From: Macrosoma leucophasiata
Taxonomy: Eukaryota; Arthropoda; Insecta; Lepidoptera; Hedylidae
Assembly (NCBI GenBank): GCA_036365455.1
Contig: JAWQUS010000007.1
Location: 24,336,001-24,400,000 of the forward strand
DNA: 64,000 bases
Reading direction: 5' to 3'
The position numbers were made by a program, and so were the translations under genes. Shown here piece after piece: positions 32,501-42,679 of the stretch. The notes under the pieces were generated by a model. The model saw nothing but the letters and a program-made list of their open reading frames with translations, did not search any database and was not told the DNA's origin. Each line of letters opens with the position of its first letter. Within the stretch, counting starts at the first letter, position 1.

Positions 32501-34078
32501 CGGATTTGTATCACGCAAGAACGACTGAATGCGTTTTATGGGGTATTTCGCTGTTTGGTGCATTGAACTAGATTGGAAGATAAATGTGTCACGCCATACA
32601 GTAAAAAATCCGTTCTGTGTCCCCGTACCTCTATATAAAGCCCTGATTGTTGCATGTATAATATAGATAGAAACTAGACAAAACGTCACGATCTAGTCAG
32701 TTCTGTAATTGGATTACAATAAGAGGTGGCAGTCTGCAAGGCGGAGTCTAATAATTCGAAGAAATTGCGTTATCCGAAGTCGCAAAGTTTGCTCGGACCA
32801 GATGGGCTGAAATCTGACCCCGAATGCTTGGCAAGTGCGGCCTTATGGCGTCGCAATCTGTCGCTATCGGATATATAGCAGATATATTGAAAGTTATTCC
32901 AGATTGTGTGTTTTCTCGCCGTGCCCGTTGGGGCGAGAGATATCTTTCATCTTTCGTATTAGACTTGCATTATGATATTGGGTTTCCTCAATATTTGCCC
33001 TGTGAATGATCCAAAATTTAAAAACGATAATTATCGAAATCGTTGTCATTTCTGCCTAAAAAAAAGTATGAACTGATAAACATCATAATAAAAATCTAGA
33101 TCGAGATTAAAGCTTGGAAATTACGAGAACATTATCGTGTGGAAACATGCAACCACGAACTGCAGCTATTTAACAGAAACTTGGGCAGTTTAACTTTTGT
33201 AATAAACGGATCCAGTATTACACTTAGATTGTTTTAAGATCCGAGTCTGCTGCTGTTACACATCAGTCTAGACAACACGATCACTACAATCTAAACAGTT
33301 GTCATCAATTTTTCTCAACCGGAACACTTACTTGAAAAAAGGAAAGAATAACACTGGGGACAAATTGCTAGAGTATGTGAATCATACAATAAATTAACAG
33401 CCTCCGAAAACTTGGCATGGGCTGGATACACGTGGAGTCAAATATTGTGCACCGTTTGTTAATTCCTAACACGGGATAAGTATCTTTACAGGCATACAAT
33501 AGAGGCTTATATTGCTTGCTTGGTGTAGCAATCGATAGATGACTCAGCGTACCCCGTTGTACCCTGAAGTAAAGTTTCCCATGAACAATTTCCATTTGCT
33601 TCATGCAAAAAACGCTAGCAATAAAGGATTGCTTGCTGCACTAGTGATTTCGCCCGGCATGGCGCAGGTGTAGGTAGCGAAAATTTCGACCTTTTGTTTT
33701 TAGAACGGCTCTTTGTGTACTCGACAATTACCACCTCTATATGCTTGAGAAATTGTAGTGTTATTTCAAACAACGCCGATTATTTAATTTTTAGTTTTCT
33801 TTTCCTCCTCGAGAATAATCGGCATAGCATTTGTTATTTATTAAAATTTCGCTTGACTCTTCAACAAAATGCCAAGTTTAATTATTCTTCTAAGAAAAGC
33901 CTCGATCATAAAACGAGCAAATGTACCTAGAGCCGTTCTTCTTTCGTAAGTTCTTCGGAAACCACGAACTTGAAATAATATGATTTGGCAGATAGTAGGT
34001 ACTTTATTATGTAGATCATCAAAATGCACCATTCGTAATTCAGGATCAATATTAAGCTCATAAGGAACAATTACTTCC
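29543..34078. other. 4.5 kb of AT-rich, repeat-poor sequence
   Basis: No transposon ends, SINEs or coherent coding families. An exon-like ORF lies at 31099-31200 (see findings). Part is likely to be unique intronic or regulatory DNA. Confidence 0.4.
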
Positions 34079-34370
34079 TCCCAAGTTATGTTTGATCTTT
34101 GTATCAAACGGAAATCCTCTAGCACCATACACCAGTGTAAGTCAGATATACCACAAGTGTCGTCAGCTTCACACTTAATGCGTTATATTAAAGGCTTTCC
34201 TTTAATAGCTCTCTGAGTCCTTCCCTAATCTCGGCTTTCTAACCCGTTAGAACTTTATAATACACTCAACGATTTCCTGAACCGAAAGCGTTTAATGGTG
34301 GGGTGTGGAGCGGGCGTTCATAGACCGTGTACTCTCTTTGGATAACATTTGTATTGAGGAGGTTGTTAAG
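34079..34370 (+). repeat. Direct duplication, copy 1, with a possible hAT C-terminal relic
   Basis: CCCAAGTTATGTTTGATCTT, CAACGATTTCCTGAACCGAA and TTAATGGTGGGGTGTGGAGC recur about 696 bp downstream (34775-35052). In frame the end reads VERAFIDRVLSLDNICIE, reminiscent of hAT VERxFS sequences. That reading is tentative. Confidence 0.7.
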
Positions 34371-34774
34371 CGTTTGAGAGTATTTGGTTTGAATTTGAAT
34401 TGTAGCTGCTACACATATGAGGATTTTTATACACGAGTGATCCAGCCAGACTTAATCTACCACATTCGATGAATGAATCGCATGATATGAAAAGTCTGAA
34501 GACAAATTAATATACCTCAATGGTATTTATTTTTCTAAAAATCAAGAAAAATTTTCTTGATTTTTATCAACAAAAAGTTACATTAAAACTTTTCATCTTT
34601 GAGACTCCTAAATTCTTTGAAGTGAGAATACGCCGATAAAATAATTCTAATATTCATTATTTTGTGATTTGTTTTGAGATCATACAATAGATCTCAAAAT
34701 ACAACCAAGCTAACTCGCGAGTGCAATCTACGCTCACAACACAAGAAATTAGGTACCACTTACTTTCTCCCAAG

Positions 34775-35052
34775 TCCCAAGTTATGTTTGATCTTTGTAT
34801 TAAACGGAAATCGTTTAGCGCCATACACCAGTGTACATTAAGTGACGTCAGTTTATTACTTAGCGCTTCTTAAAGAACTTCCTCTAATAGCTCTTGAGTC
34901 CTACGCTAATCTCAGCTTTTTTTAACCGTTCGAACTTTATAATTCACTCAACGATTTCCTGAACCGAAGCGTTTAATGGTGGGGTGTGGAGCGGGCGTTC
35001 TCAGAGCGTGCACTATTTTTGGATAACATTTGTATTGAGAGGTTGATAAGCG
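34775..35052 (+). repeat. Direct duplication, copy 2
   Basis: Matches copy 1 with many substitutions and small indels. The corresponding frame reads VERAFSERALFLDNICIERL and stays open to 35240. It is not recognised with confidence. Confidence 0.7.
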
Positions 35053-35894
35053 CTTTAAAGCTGAAAGAAGCGTTTGAATTAAGCCTTACACTGATATTAT
35101 GTTTATTGATTGATTTATGGCCGAATACTCAAACGTCACTCAATTTTAAGCAACCCTCAAATATGCGCAATCTGTATCGTTTGAACGTGTTTTATAAAGA
35201 CAATACTTTTAAGTCCCACTCAGATTTAAGTGACGTTTGAGTATTTGGCAGTTAGTTCGCGTTATTACGATTGATCGAGTGAAGCACCTATAATCGATTA
35301 ATGAGACGGATAGAAGAAGGTTTTGACGCAGAACGTCACTTTCGCAAAACGTCATCTCGAAAAAAATGGTCACTTTCGTAAAAGGTCATTTTCTCCGAAA
35401 GACATTTTCGTCGGCATCGTAATAGAACAAAGGACATTATAATTTTTGGAAGTAAAACCATTAAAGAAAATAAACAATTTATTTTTTACTTTTTGGGAAA
35501 GCAAACTGTGTAATTAATAGTTAATATGACGTAAAAACATTCCTACAAAGCTGCAAGTATTACCACGCTCTCTATGAAGTTTACGTATTAACTTGGTCTC
35601 GAAAGTCATGGGTGGACCAAGATTTTAACATACCCGTTAAATATGCTCTTATATGCTAACTCAAAAGTAAATCTCTTTATTCCATTTTACGAACGGTTTT
35701 ATTATCCTTGAAGTACCCTTTTCGCGTATTCATAAAAGCATATTTTGGTGTCTAGACTTTCTTTGTAATTATAAATGGAATGTAAAGTTCCCTTTGTGTT
35801 AAATTATCCAGAAAAGGTTTTTTAAATAGCTTAGGACAGTTTAGACTTTTAGACATTAGTTTCTGATATAGTTAGATAAAAATAATTTTTATTT

Positions 35895-36105
35895 AATGAT
35901 AACAGTTTATAGATCATCATCATTTCAGCCAAAAGATGTCCACTGCTGGACAAAGGGCTTCCCCAAATATTGTCACAACGAACGGCTTTGGGCTGCCTTT
36001 ATCCAGCGATTGACCGCGACCTTCACCAGGTCGTCGGTCCGGGGTCTACGCTTCGTTTTCCGGTACGCGGTCGCCACTCAAGAACTGCTAGGCCCTGTTT
36101 ATAGA
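35895..36105 (-). mobile_element. LINE/SINE 3'-end fragment
   Basis: CAGCCAAAAGATGTCCACTG followed by CTGGACAAAGGGCTTCCCC is the reverse form of the same GCAGTGGACGTCTTT-type retroelement end seen at 40 kb. The rest (ACCAGGTCGTCGGTCCGGGG and neighbours) is typical LINE-derived sequence, too eroded to translate. Confidence 0.6.
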
Positions 36106-36805
36106 TACTTTAGTATATATACATCACTGTATCCAATTCATTACCACCAACGTTGATGAGACCACAAAACTGATTACCATCGGATCGCCTTACCTAGTAT
36201 GTGCTCCAGATTTCGATAGAATTGGACTAGCAGTTTCGGAGCATATTAGCGGTAACAAACGGACGGACAAACAAACAGCATTTCGATAAGGGTTTAAATT
36301 TTTTCCGTTTCAAGAATACGGTACCCAAAGGTATTAGCTAATATCTTTGACCGTACCGAACCGTAGCACTCATTTTCAGAAAATGGAAAAAGGATTATAA
36401 TATCAAATAACACGAAAATAAATAAACATTCAAAATGAATCCACAAAAGGACTCTTCAAGCGGTGATGTGGGCAAACAAATTGACGTTGGTTAACATTAA
36501 ATGAGCATCCCTTCCATGACGTTATATCACGGCATTCAATTCATTACCGTCCCCTTACGTTGATGAGACTTCACAACTCTGATTACCATCGCACGTGACA
36601 TCCATCAGTAAGGACTTATTGTTGACCTCCGATTATTATTGGGTATGTTTAATATAGCTATACTTGTTTCACCTTTGTTGTGTTTGTTTTTCATTTCGTT
36701 TTCCTTGTGAAATTTTTTAAGGGCAATATCTGGTTTTATCTCCTCATTTATTTCAATAAAAATATTTCGCTTCACGTTTATGAAGTAGACGCCTTTCACC
36801 TTTAC

Positions 36806-36988
36806 CACGCCGCGGACACTCCGCCAAAATTCCATACAAACGCTAGATTTGGTCTCTATTACACAGACATCAATCAGTGACGTGTATTTACACAAATACC
36901 AACCGTCGCCCATAAGAGGGGAGGAGATTGAGTGAGGCAGGGAAATCGTCCATTCTATACGTAGTATTATTATATATTCTCTGCCTTT
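36806..36988 (+). repeat. Dispersed repeat, copy 2 of 2
   Basis: It aligns with 24690-24925 from CCGCGGACACTCCGCCAAAA to ATTCTCTGCC, but lacks about 50 bp in the middle. Confidence 0.7.
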
Positions 36989-37098
36989 ACTTTCTTTAAT
37001 TAAACATAAGATAAACTACGCGTTATACACAGATCATCTTGGCGTTACACAATTCAGAATAGCGAAGAATAACTTTAGTTTACACCAACAGCATGGTA

Positions 37099-37349
37099 CA
37101 GTATCCAACAAGAAATAATGCACATCGACCTCAGGAAGAGACGTCGGCTTATTTCGGATCTGTAGAGCGTTATCTCTTTCGCACCTCACCTATTTGACGT
37201 TTGTCGAACATTTTGATCAAGTTTTGATCAATACCGGACTACGGGTGGTTACGTAGGCAGTGTGCAGCAGAGATAACGCTCTACAAAGCCGAAACTAGCC
37301 GATTGTCACTTTCATAGGCTCGATGTGCATTATTTCTTGATGAACACTG
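37099..37349. mobile_element. TA-flanked MITE, 251 bp (copy 1)
   Basis: TA flanks both sides. The terminal inverted repeats are about 30 bp (CAGTATCCAACAAGAAATAA at the left, CAGTGTTCATCAAGAAATAA reversed at the right, both followed by TGCACATCGA). TA duplication and no coding capacity fit a Tc1/mariner-type MITE. A second full copy lies at 48968-49221 and a fragment at 54168-54285. Confidence 0.85.
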
Positions 37350-39944
37350 TAAGTATTCTTGGGGGAGAAAATGAGATGGGAAGCATACAGTAAAAAGAGA
37401 CACAAAGAGAGATAATTGTCTCAACTTTCCGGTTCATCATCATAACTTACAAAAATATTTTATCTCAAAGCTAACAAACGTTTTATTTTTGTTACGATGG
37501 CCCTTAACCTAAACGCACCGAAGTGTTTGGCCTTTACAAACACTTAGCATGTTAGGGGTTCAGGGGTCGAACCCGGCAATATCTGACAATCTACTCCAGA
37601 TTACAAGCTCTTAATTTATTTACAGGGTCTATTTTTGCGTCTATGTATTTAATTATTGTTTAATGAAATTAAGTTATGAATAATTATCGTAGAAATATTT
37701 CTATGAATTATCGAAGTTTATGACAGTTTATTTATATTATTGGAACTTACCATGTCGTAAATTATCCTAGTATCTACCTAATTAACTTAACATTAAATTA
37801 ACATTATTCTGTCAAAATAACAGAATATTAAATGTGCTGTATAAATAAATGAACTGATGCGATTATTTGGATATTTATATGTGAAAAATCTAAGATATTT
37901 AAAACACTACAGGCACCACCTAAATGTAAACGAGTGGTGGAGAAAATCTTGTGTAAAAATAACTTCCTTATAAATCTTATTCACAACCGATAGTATTCCA
38001 CTTTGCTGTATTCAATTAAGAATTCCTTATCTCCTTGTACATTGTGCTAACGTACAAATTTTAGCGTCAACATTTAACTTTTCTTGCTTTATTCATAGAG
38101 TGCCTTTAGCTTTCATAGCATAACTCAATTTTCTATTTTCTCTTCATAAACTTATATTTATTAAGTTAAAACCTTTAATCGCGTTACTTATAATTTTGTC
38201 TATCTCCTTTTTTTCTACAACATTTATCATCAAGATTACATGGCATGTATGTCATGTCGCACCATCGAACTGTCTTTCTTAAAGTCCACTTTCTATCCAT
38301 CTTTCCAGTATATATTCATGTTTGTAAAATAATAGCCTTAATATGTACTACTAAACAAATAGTACGATTTTTAAAAGTCGAACGTACAATTTATATTCGT
38401 TTACAATATCATCAGAAGCTTATTTAAAGTCGACATCAACATGCATGAAACAAAGTTTTCCGGCTCGGGTAACTTGCGAATAAGCCTCAAGTATGCATAA
38501 TTATATTGCATTCTCACTTCAATGCCCTGACACCCTCTAAGGGTATGTCGAATAAAATTAATATCAGCATACAATATTTCAAAGAGAAGTAGTGCAATAA
38601 TCCCAATGAGGCCGATTTTTTTTATATCAATTACTACAAGTAGGATGGTCTTACATTTACATTACCATGGGTAAGTAGAGATCTCTGCTAAAATGGATTA
38701 CTTCACGTTGTTCGCCTATTAATAGGTGAATCACTAAATTTTAATAAAGCCTCTGACCGCCATTTCGTTCGTCTGGATTTGCACACCAATAGGCTATCAA
38801 ATAATGTTCGAATTCAACCCAATTTTTTTATTAAATAATATAAAAAGCGCCATGGCCTGGGTCTTTATTAGGCTTTCGGGTGTCACAGCCACAATATATC
38901 AAGGATGTTTTATTAGATGTCTCGTATTATTTTGTAGACGTATCAAAATGTCGAGGCTGATGTTTAAACAAAGGCTGAAACGAGGCAAAATCGATACGGT
39001 CGCCGTCGCAGGCGGACGCGCGCCGCTTCTTTATATTCTCAGCCAAATCCAACTCGCACGTGACTCTACTTGTTGCCGTGAGACGAAGCTATCAGGCTGT
39101 GGTCGTCATATGAGGATGACGGATTAGTTCATAACGATGCTCTCATAAATCTCTTATGTGAATCTGTTCTGATAGATGAATATAAAATTGATAGAATGTG
39201 ACTAACTGTGACTTATTTCACTTTTCCAGTAAGATTTTTGTAATAAAATATAAGCATGTTACAGTCAGCTAAAATAGTTGTTTCGGTGAGTAGGTAAATT
39301 AATTGTCCACCTTCAGATGTATAATTTGTCCAGCTTTCAAACAATATTTGGACTCTTCCTACTCCTTCCAATCTTCTGAGTCTTGGATGAAAAATTTACA
39401 TTTTACGATATTTATAGATTCAAGAAATAACGAATATTTCAATAGTATTATTTTAAGTTATCAATAAGTTACACCTTACTCTTCTTTTTGCTATCACAAC
39501 TAGAGAATAAGACGGGGAAGAGCTCAATAATACTACTAGTCCCTCTGAACTTTAATTCTTGCGGCAGAGTTTCCCGAACAAATCTGAATACCGTACCGCT
39601 ACAGACTATTTTCGACTCCTCCGAGGATTTCCAGTGATCTTTACCCAAGGCTGCAGACGCCCTCGCTTAGTCCCGTGCCGTCCGCTTCAGCTCCCATTCG
39701 TTCAGATCATATTGTTCCTTTGCTTGTTCTTTTCAAACGATTCTGCTGACGAACCTGCTCAAACTCCGCACCTGAGTGAATTTTAACGGATTTTTTCTTT
39801 CCAACCCGTTTCATCCACCAGAGTTTCTGATATTGGTAGAGAAAGATATTGTTTACGTATGCAGTAAAAAATATGATTAATTTGCTTTAATGCCACAATT
39901 AGGTACTACTACTACTTCAATTACTACTAATTATTACTAGGTGA
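37350..39944. other. AT-rich, repeat-poor sequence
   Basis: No supported features. The open frame at 38804-39127 shows no family pattern. Confidence 0.4.
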
Positions 39945-40308
39945 AGCGCGCATGGCCCCGTGGCTGGTGTAGATCGTAAGCGATCTACTTGGTTAAGCAT
40001 TACGGGCGCGGTCGTGTGTGTGATGGGTGACCGCTAGTGGCAAATTAAAATGCGCGTTTCCGTGCTTCGGAGGGCACGTTAAGCGTTAAGTCGGTCCCGG
40101 TTGCTATCGATAGATAGCAGTCGTTAAACCTTGTTGGAGGCCTTAATGGGCGGTTTGAAAAACATCCGACAGCGGGTTGGCCACTAACCCGTATCTGCAC
40201 CAATCCGCATTGGAGCAGCTTGGTGGAGTAAGCTCTAGGCCTCCCCCTAAAAAGGGGAGAGAATCGTGCCCAGCAGTGGGACGTTTAATGGGTTGCCATT
40301 ATTAATTT
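39945..40308 (+). mobile_element. 5S-rRNA-derived SINE (SINE3-like)
   Basis: GGTTAAGCATTACGGGCGCG, then GTCGTG...GATGGGTGACCGC, matches the internal promoter part of metazoan 5S rRNA (AAGCAACGTCGGGCGCGG and GGATGGGTGACCGCC). The 5S-like part spans roughly 39950-40055. A long unrelated body follows and the element ends GCCCAGCAGTGGGACGTTTA, a 3' end widely shared by lepidopteran retroelements. It is not a functional 5S gene: the 5' third is poorly matched and the 3' end runs into the body. Confidence 0.7.
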
Positions 40309-42213
40309 ATTTATTACTAGGTCTTTCAGTTAGCTAAAGCGACTTCTTTGAACTTTCGTGCTTAAAAATCTCGCTCCATAAGTTAAAAGTTTATCGTCGC
40401 AGGTATAATAGACGCTTAGCAGTAATAATATATCATGGCGCCTGGAGCCCCGAGTTGGGCGCCACTTTAGCCACAAAAGGAAACTGTTCCTTTAAAAAAA
40501 TATCGCAGGTTTTTTATGGGTACATTGCAACTGTTCCACATCATTGTGTTTCACATGTGGAACACAGAAGCCCAAACAAGGAAAGAATGGAAAAGGTTGG
40601 AGGAGGCCTTTGCCGATTGGAAAACAGATCTACAAAAAATTACCAAACAACAGTTTCGAGCATAAGTTTTAAGTTTAATTTGATTGTATGAGATTGTAAA
40701 TGTATGTATATGTATGTTAAAGATCTGAATAAAAGGCTATAATAATACATTGCAACTATAATTTAAAATTGAACTTGCACTCTTTCTCATTCTTCAAATT
40801 TGTAATTGTCAGAATTATATTTAATTTAGTATATTATAATAATTATACCTACCACCTATAATCTGTGTTTTGGACCGTTCATATTCTTTGCTATCCTCAT
40901 TTCTTCTGATGTGCAGCTCATTGTAGTATCATTCGGAGAAACACTGTCATGATAACTTATTGGTGAATATTTTTTTTGTAACTTGTAACGTCGCCTTTAT
41001 TTTGCTTAAAACAAATGAAAGAAAAATATTGTACATCTAGAAGGACTCGTTTGTCAAACCCGGAATCCAATTTTTGTAAATAAATTGTCTTGTTCGAGTT
41101 TTATTATACCGTCGAATACCCCGTAACCTAAGTATTATTGAGGAAAGTAATTTATCACCGTGGTGATATGATCTATGGAGTGCAGACATCCGGTATTATC
41201 CCGAAATTCATGTCCTTTTGATGGAGTTAACAAATTGTTTCCAAGTTTGTGAGGCTGCAGTCGGTAAAGTTTTATTTAGGTATTGGCTTGACGTGCTGTG
41301 TTTTCAAATTATGAAATTATTATGATATAGTAAAATTAAAAAAAAAACTGGTGTTACGGTTTACACGGAGTAAATAATAGGTTTAAACAAAAACGAAAGG
41401 AAGATAACAAGTGAAGTTATCAATGACAATTTGCACGAACGTTCGTCGAGCGGCCGGACGCCGCAAGCGGTATTTCCAGGCTGTTTGTGCGTATGCATCG
41501 GTCGGCGCGGCTTAGTCCTGGAATTCCCAGTTATTACCGCAGGGGGACGCTCGGGGTTGTTGCCCGTCATCGATCCGCCGCACCACGGACTCTATTACTG
41601 GTGCACAGGGTTACACCATCACCGCTGCACTTTAGTGTTATATCTGGCCATCCCAACTTGTTACGTTTAAAAGCTTTTGTGCATAAACTTTGCGTCTCAC
41701 CTCAAGCGAAATAAAATGTTTTAAAACCCGAAGGCTTTGTCAAATTTTTATGCAAATCTGCAATTCTGCAAGTTATTAGTGGTACCGTGGTGGGTTTTGA
41801 AAAGGAAATCAATCGGAAGCAATTCGAGTGGCGAAACAAATTCAGCGCGTTGCCGGCTGTTAATTGACTGCGGGTGGCGGCGCCGAGACGGCGGCGGGAC
41901 CGCCGCATGGTACCTCACCCGCCGAACCCCACCCCCCTGCTCGCCTTTTTTATGAGCGAGGATTCCGTCGAGACCTGCACGAGTCTGGGTGGCACTTCAA
42001 TTAGTTAGGTCTTCCTAACCCTGGGACCTTCGGCTGCTAAGTGGGACAGTATTAAGTTTCTTAATATTCATTATATTTAAGTCATACAATTTAAAGGTCT
42101 CATTTCACTTGCATCCCTCATTCTAAGCTAAGTCTTACACAGGTAATGACAGGACGATATCATCACTTTAAGGACACACGACGCAGACATCGCGGGTAAC
42201 ATTATTTTTCCAT

Positions 42214-42440
42214 TTGTTAGGCTTATTTTCTTGGGCGGGTTATCAAGTTAGGACCGGTAGCGCGCAAAGGGGTGGCTGCGGGGTGGGTCCGCAGGGCGGG
42301 GGAGATGGGGTGCGGGGCGCGGCTATCGACCAGCAACCCTCCCCCCGGCGTGGCTCAGTTTCCGGGCGAGAGTCGCGCAGTCCGCCCGCACCGCGACGCG
42401 ACTCCGTCACTCGTTAGATAGTCAATTTGAAACCTTCACC
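42214..42440 (+). promoter_or_regulatory. GC-rich candidate promoter and 5' UTR of the proximal stathmin first exon
   Basis: This is the most GC- and CpG-rich sequence in an otherwise AT-rich window, with runs such as GCGCAAAGG, GGTGCGGGGCGCGG and CCGCACCGCGACGCGACTCC. It ends just before the ATG at 42441. I see no TATA box at a convincing distance. A second GC-rich block at 41860-41945 may be part of the same regulatory region. It contains an open frame, but the composition alone explains that. Confidence 0.4.
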
Positions 42441-42516
42441 ATGCTGATAGGACTGGTTCGGGATTCGGTGATGCAGTGCTTCTGCCACTCATGCCGCGCA
42501 CCCGTATTGCCAGCAG
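42441..42516 (+). CDS. Candidate proximal alternative first exon of stathmin, cysteine-clustered N-terminus
   Basis: The ATG sits in TTCACCATGC, close to the insect start consensus, and directly follows a strongly GC-rich stretch. The 25 codons read MLIGLVRDSVMQCFCHSCR and then APVLPA. The exon ends at GCAG before GTTGGA, a weak donor, and leaves one G. That matches the CC at the start of the shared exon at 53895 and gives 313 residues in total. A short hydrophobic start followed by CxCxxC is what palmitoylated, Golgi- and vesicle-targeted stathmin family members such as SCG10 carry just before the stathmin domain. Without splicing the reading continues to a stop near 42666, so a short unspliced ORF is the alternative. 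Exon identity and membrane targeting are inference. Confidence 0.55.
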
Positions 42517-42679
42517 GTTGGAAGCGGCATGATACTGGAGATGTATCTGAGTTACTTGAAAATCGGCATTGCCGTCACGCTCGCTATGGAAACCCACTAT
42601 ATTGTCTTGAATTAACCCGCATTTTATTTCAGAAGAAAAAAAATCGTTTATGTCATTCATGTAGGTAACTACATAAATC

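Noticed and set aside
33841..34128. 95-codon reverse ORF
   Set aside because: No family features, and it runs into the duplicated block whose other copy does not keep that frame.
39950..40055. Functional 5S rRNA gene
   Set aside because: Only the internal promoter part matches; the 5' third and the 3' end do not, and it continues into a SINE body.
42214..42417. 67-codon ORF in the GC-rich block
   Set aside because: Low-complexity Gly/Arg/Pro reading explained by composition. More plausibly promoter or 5' UTR.
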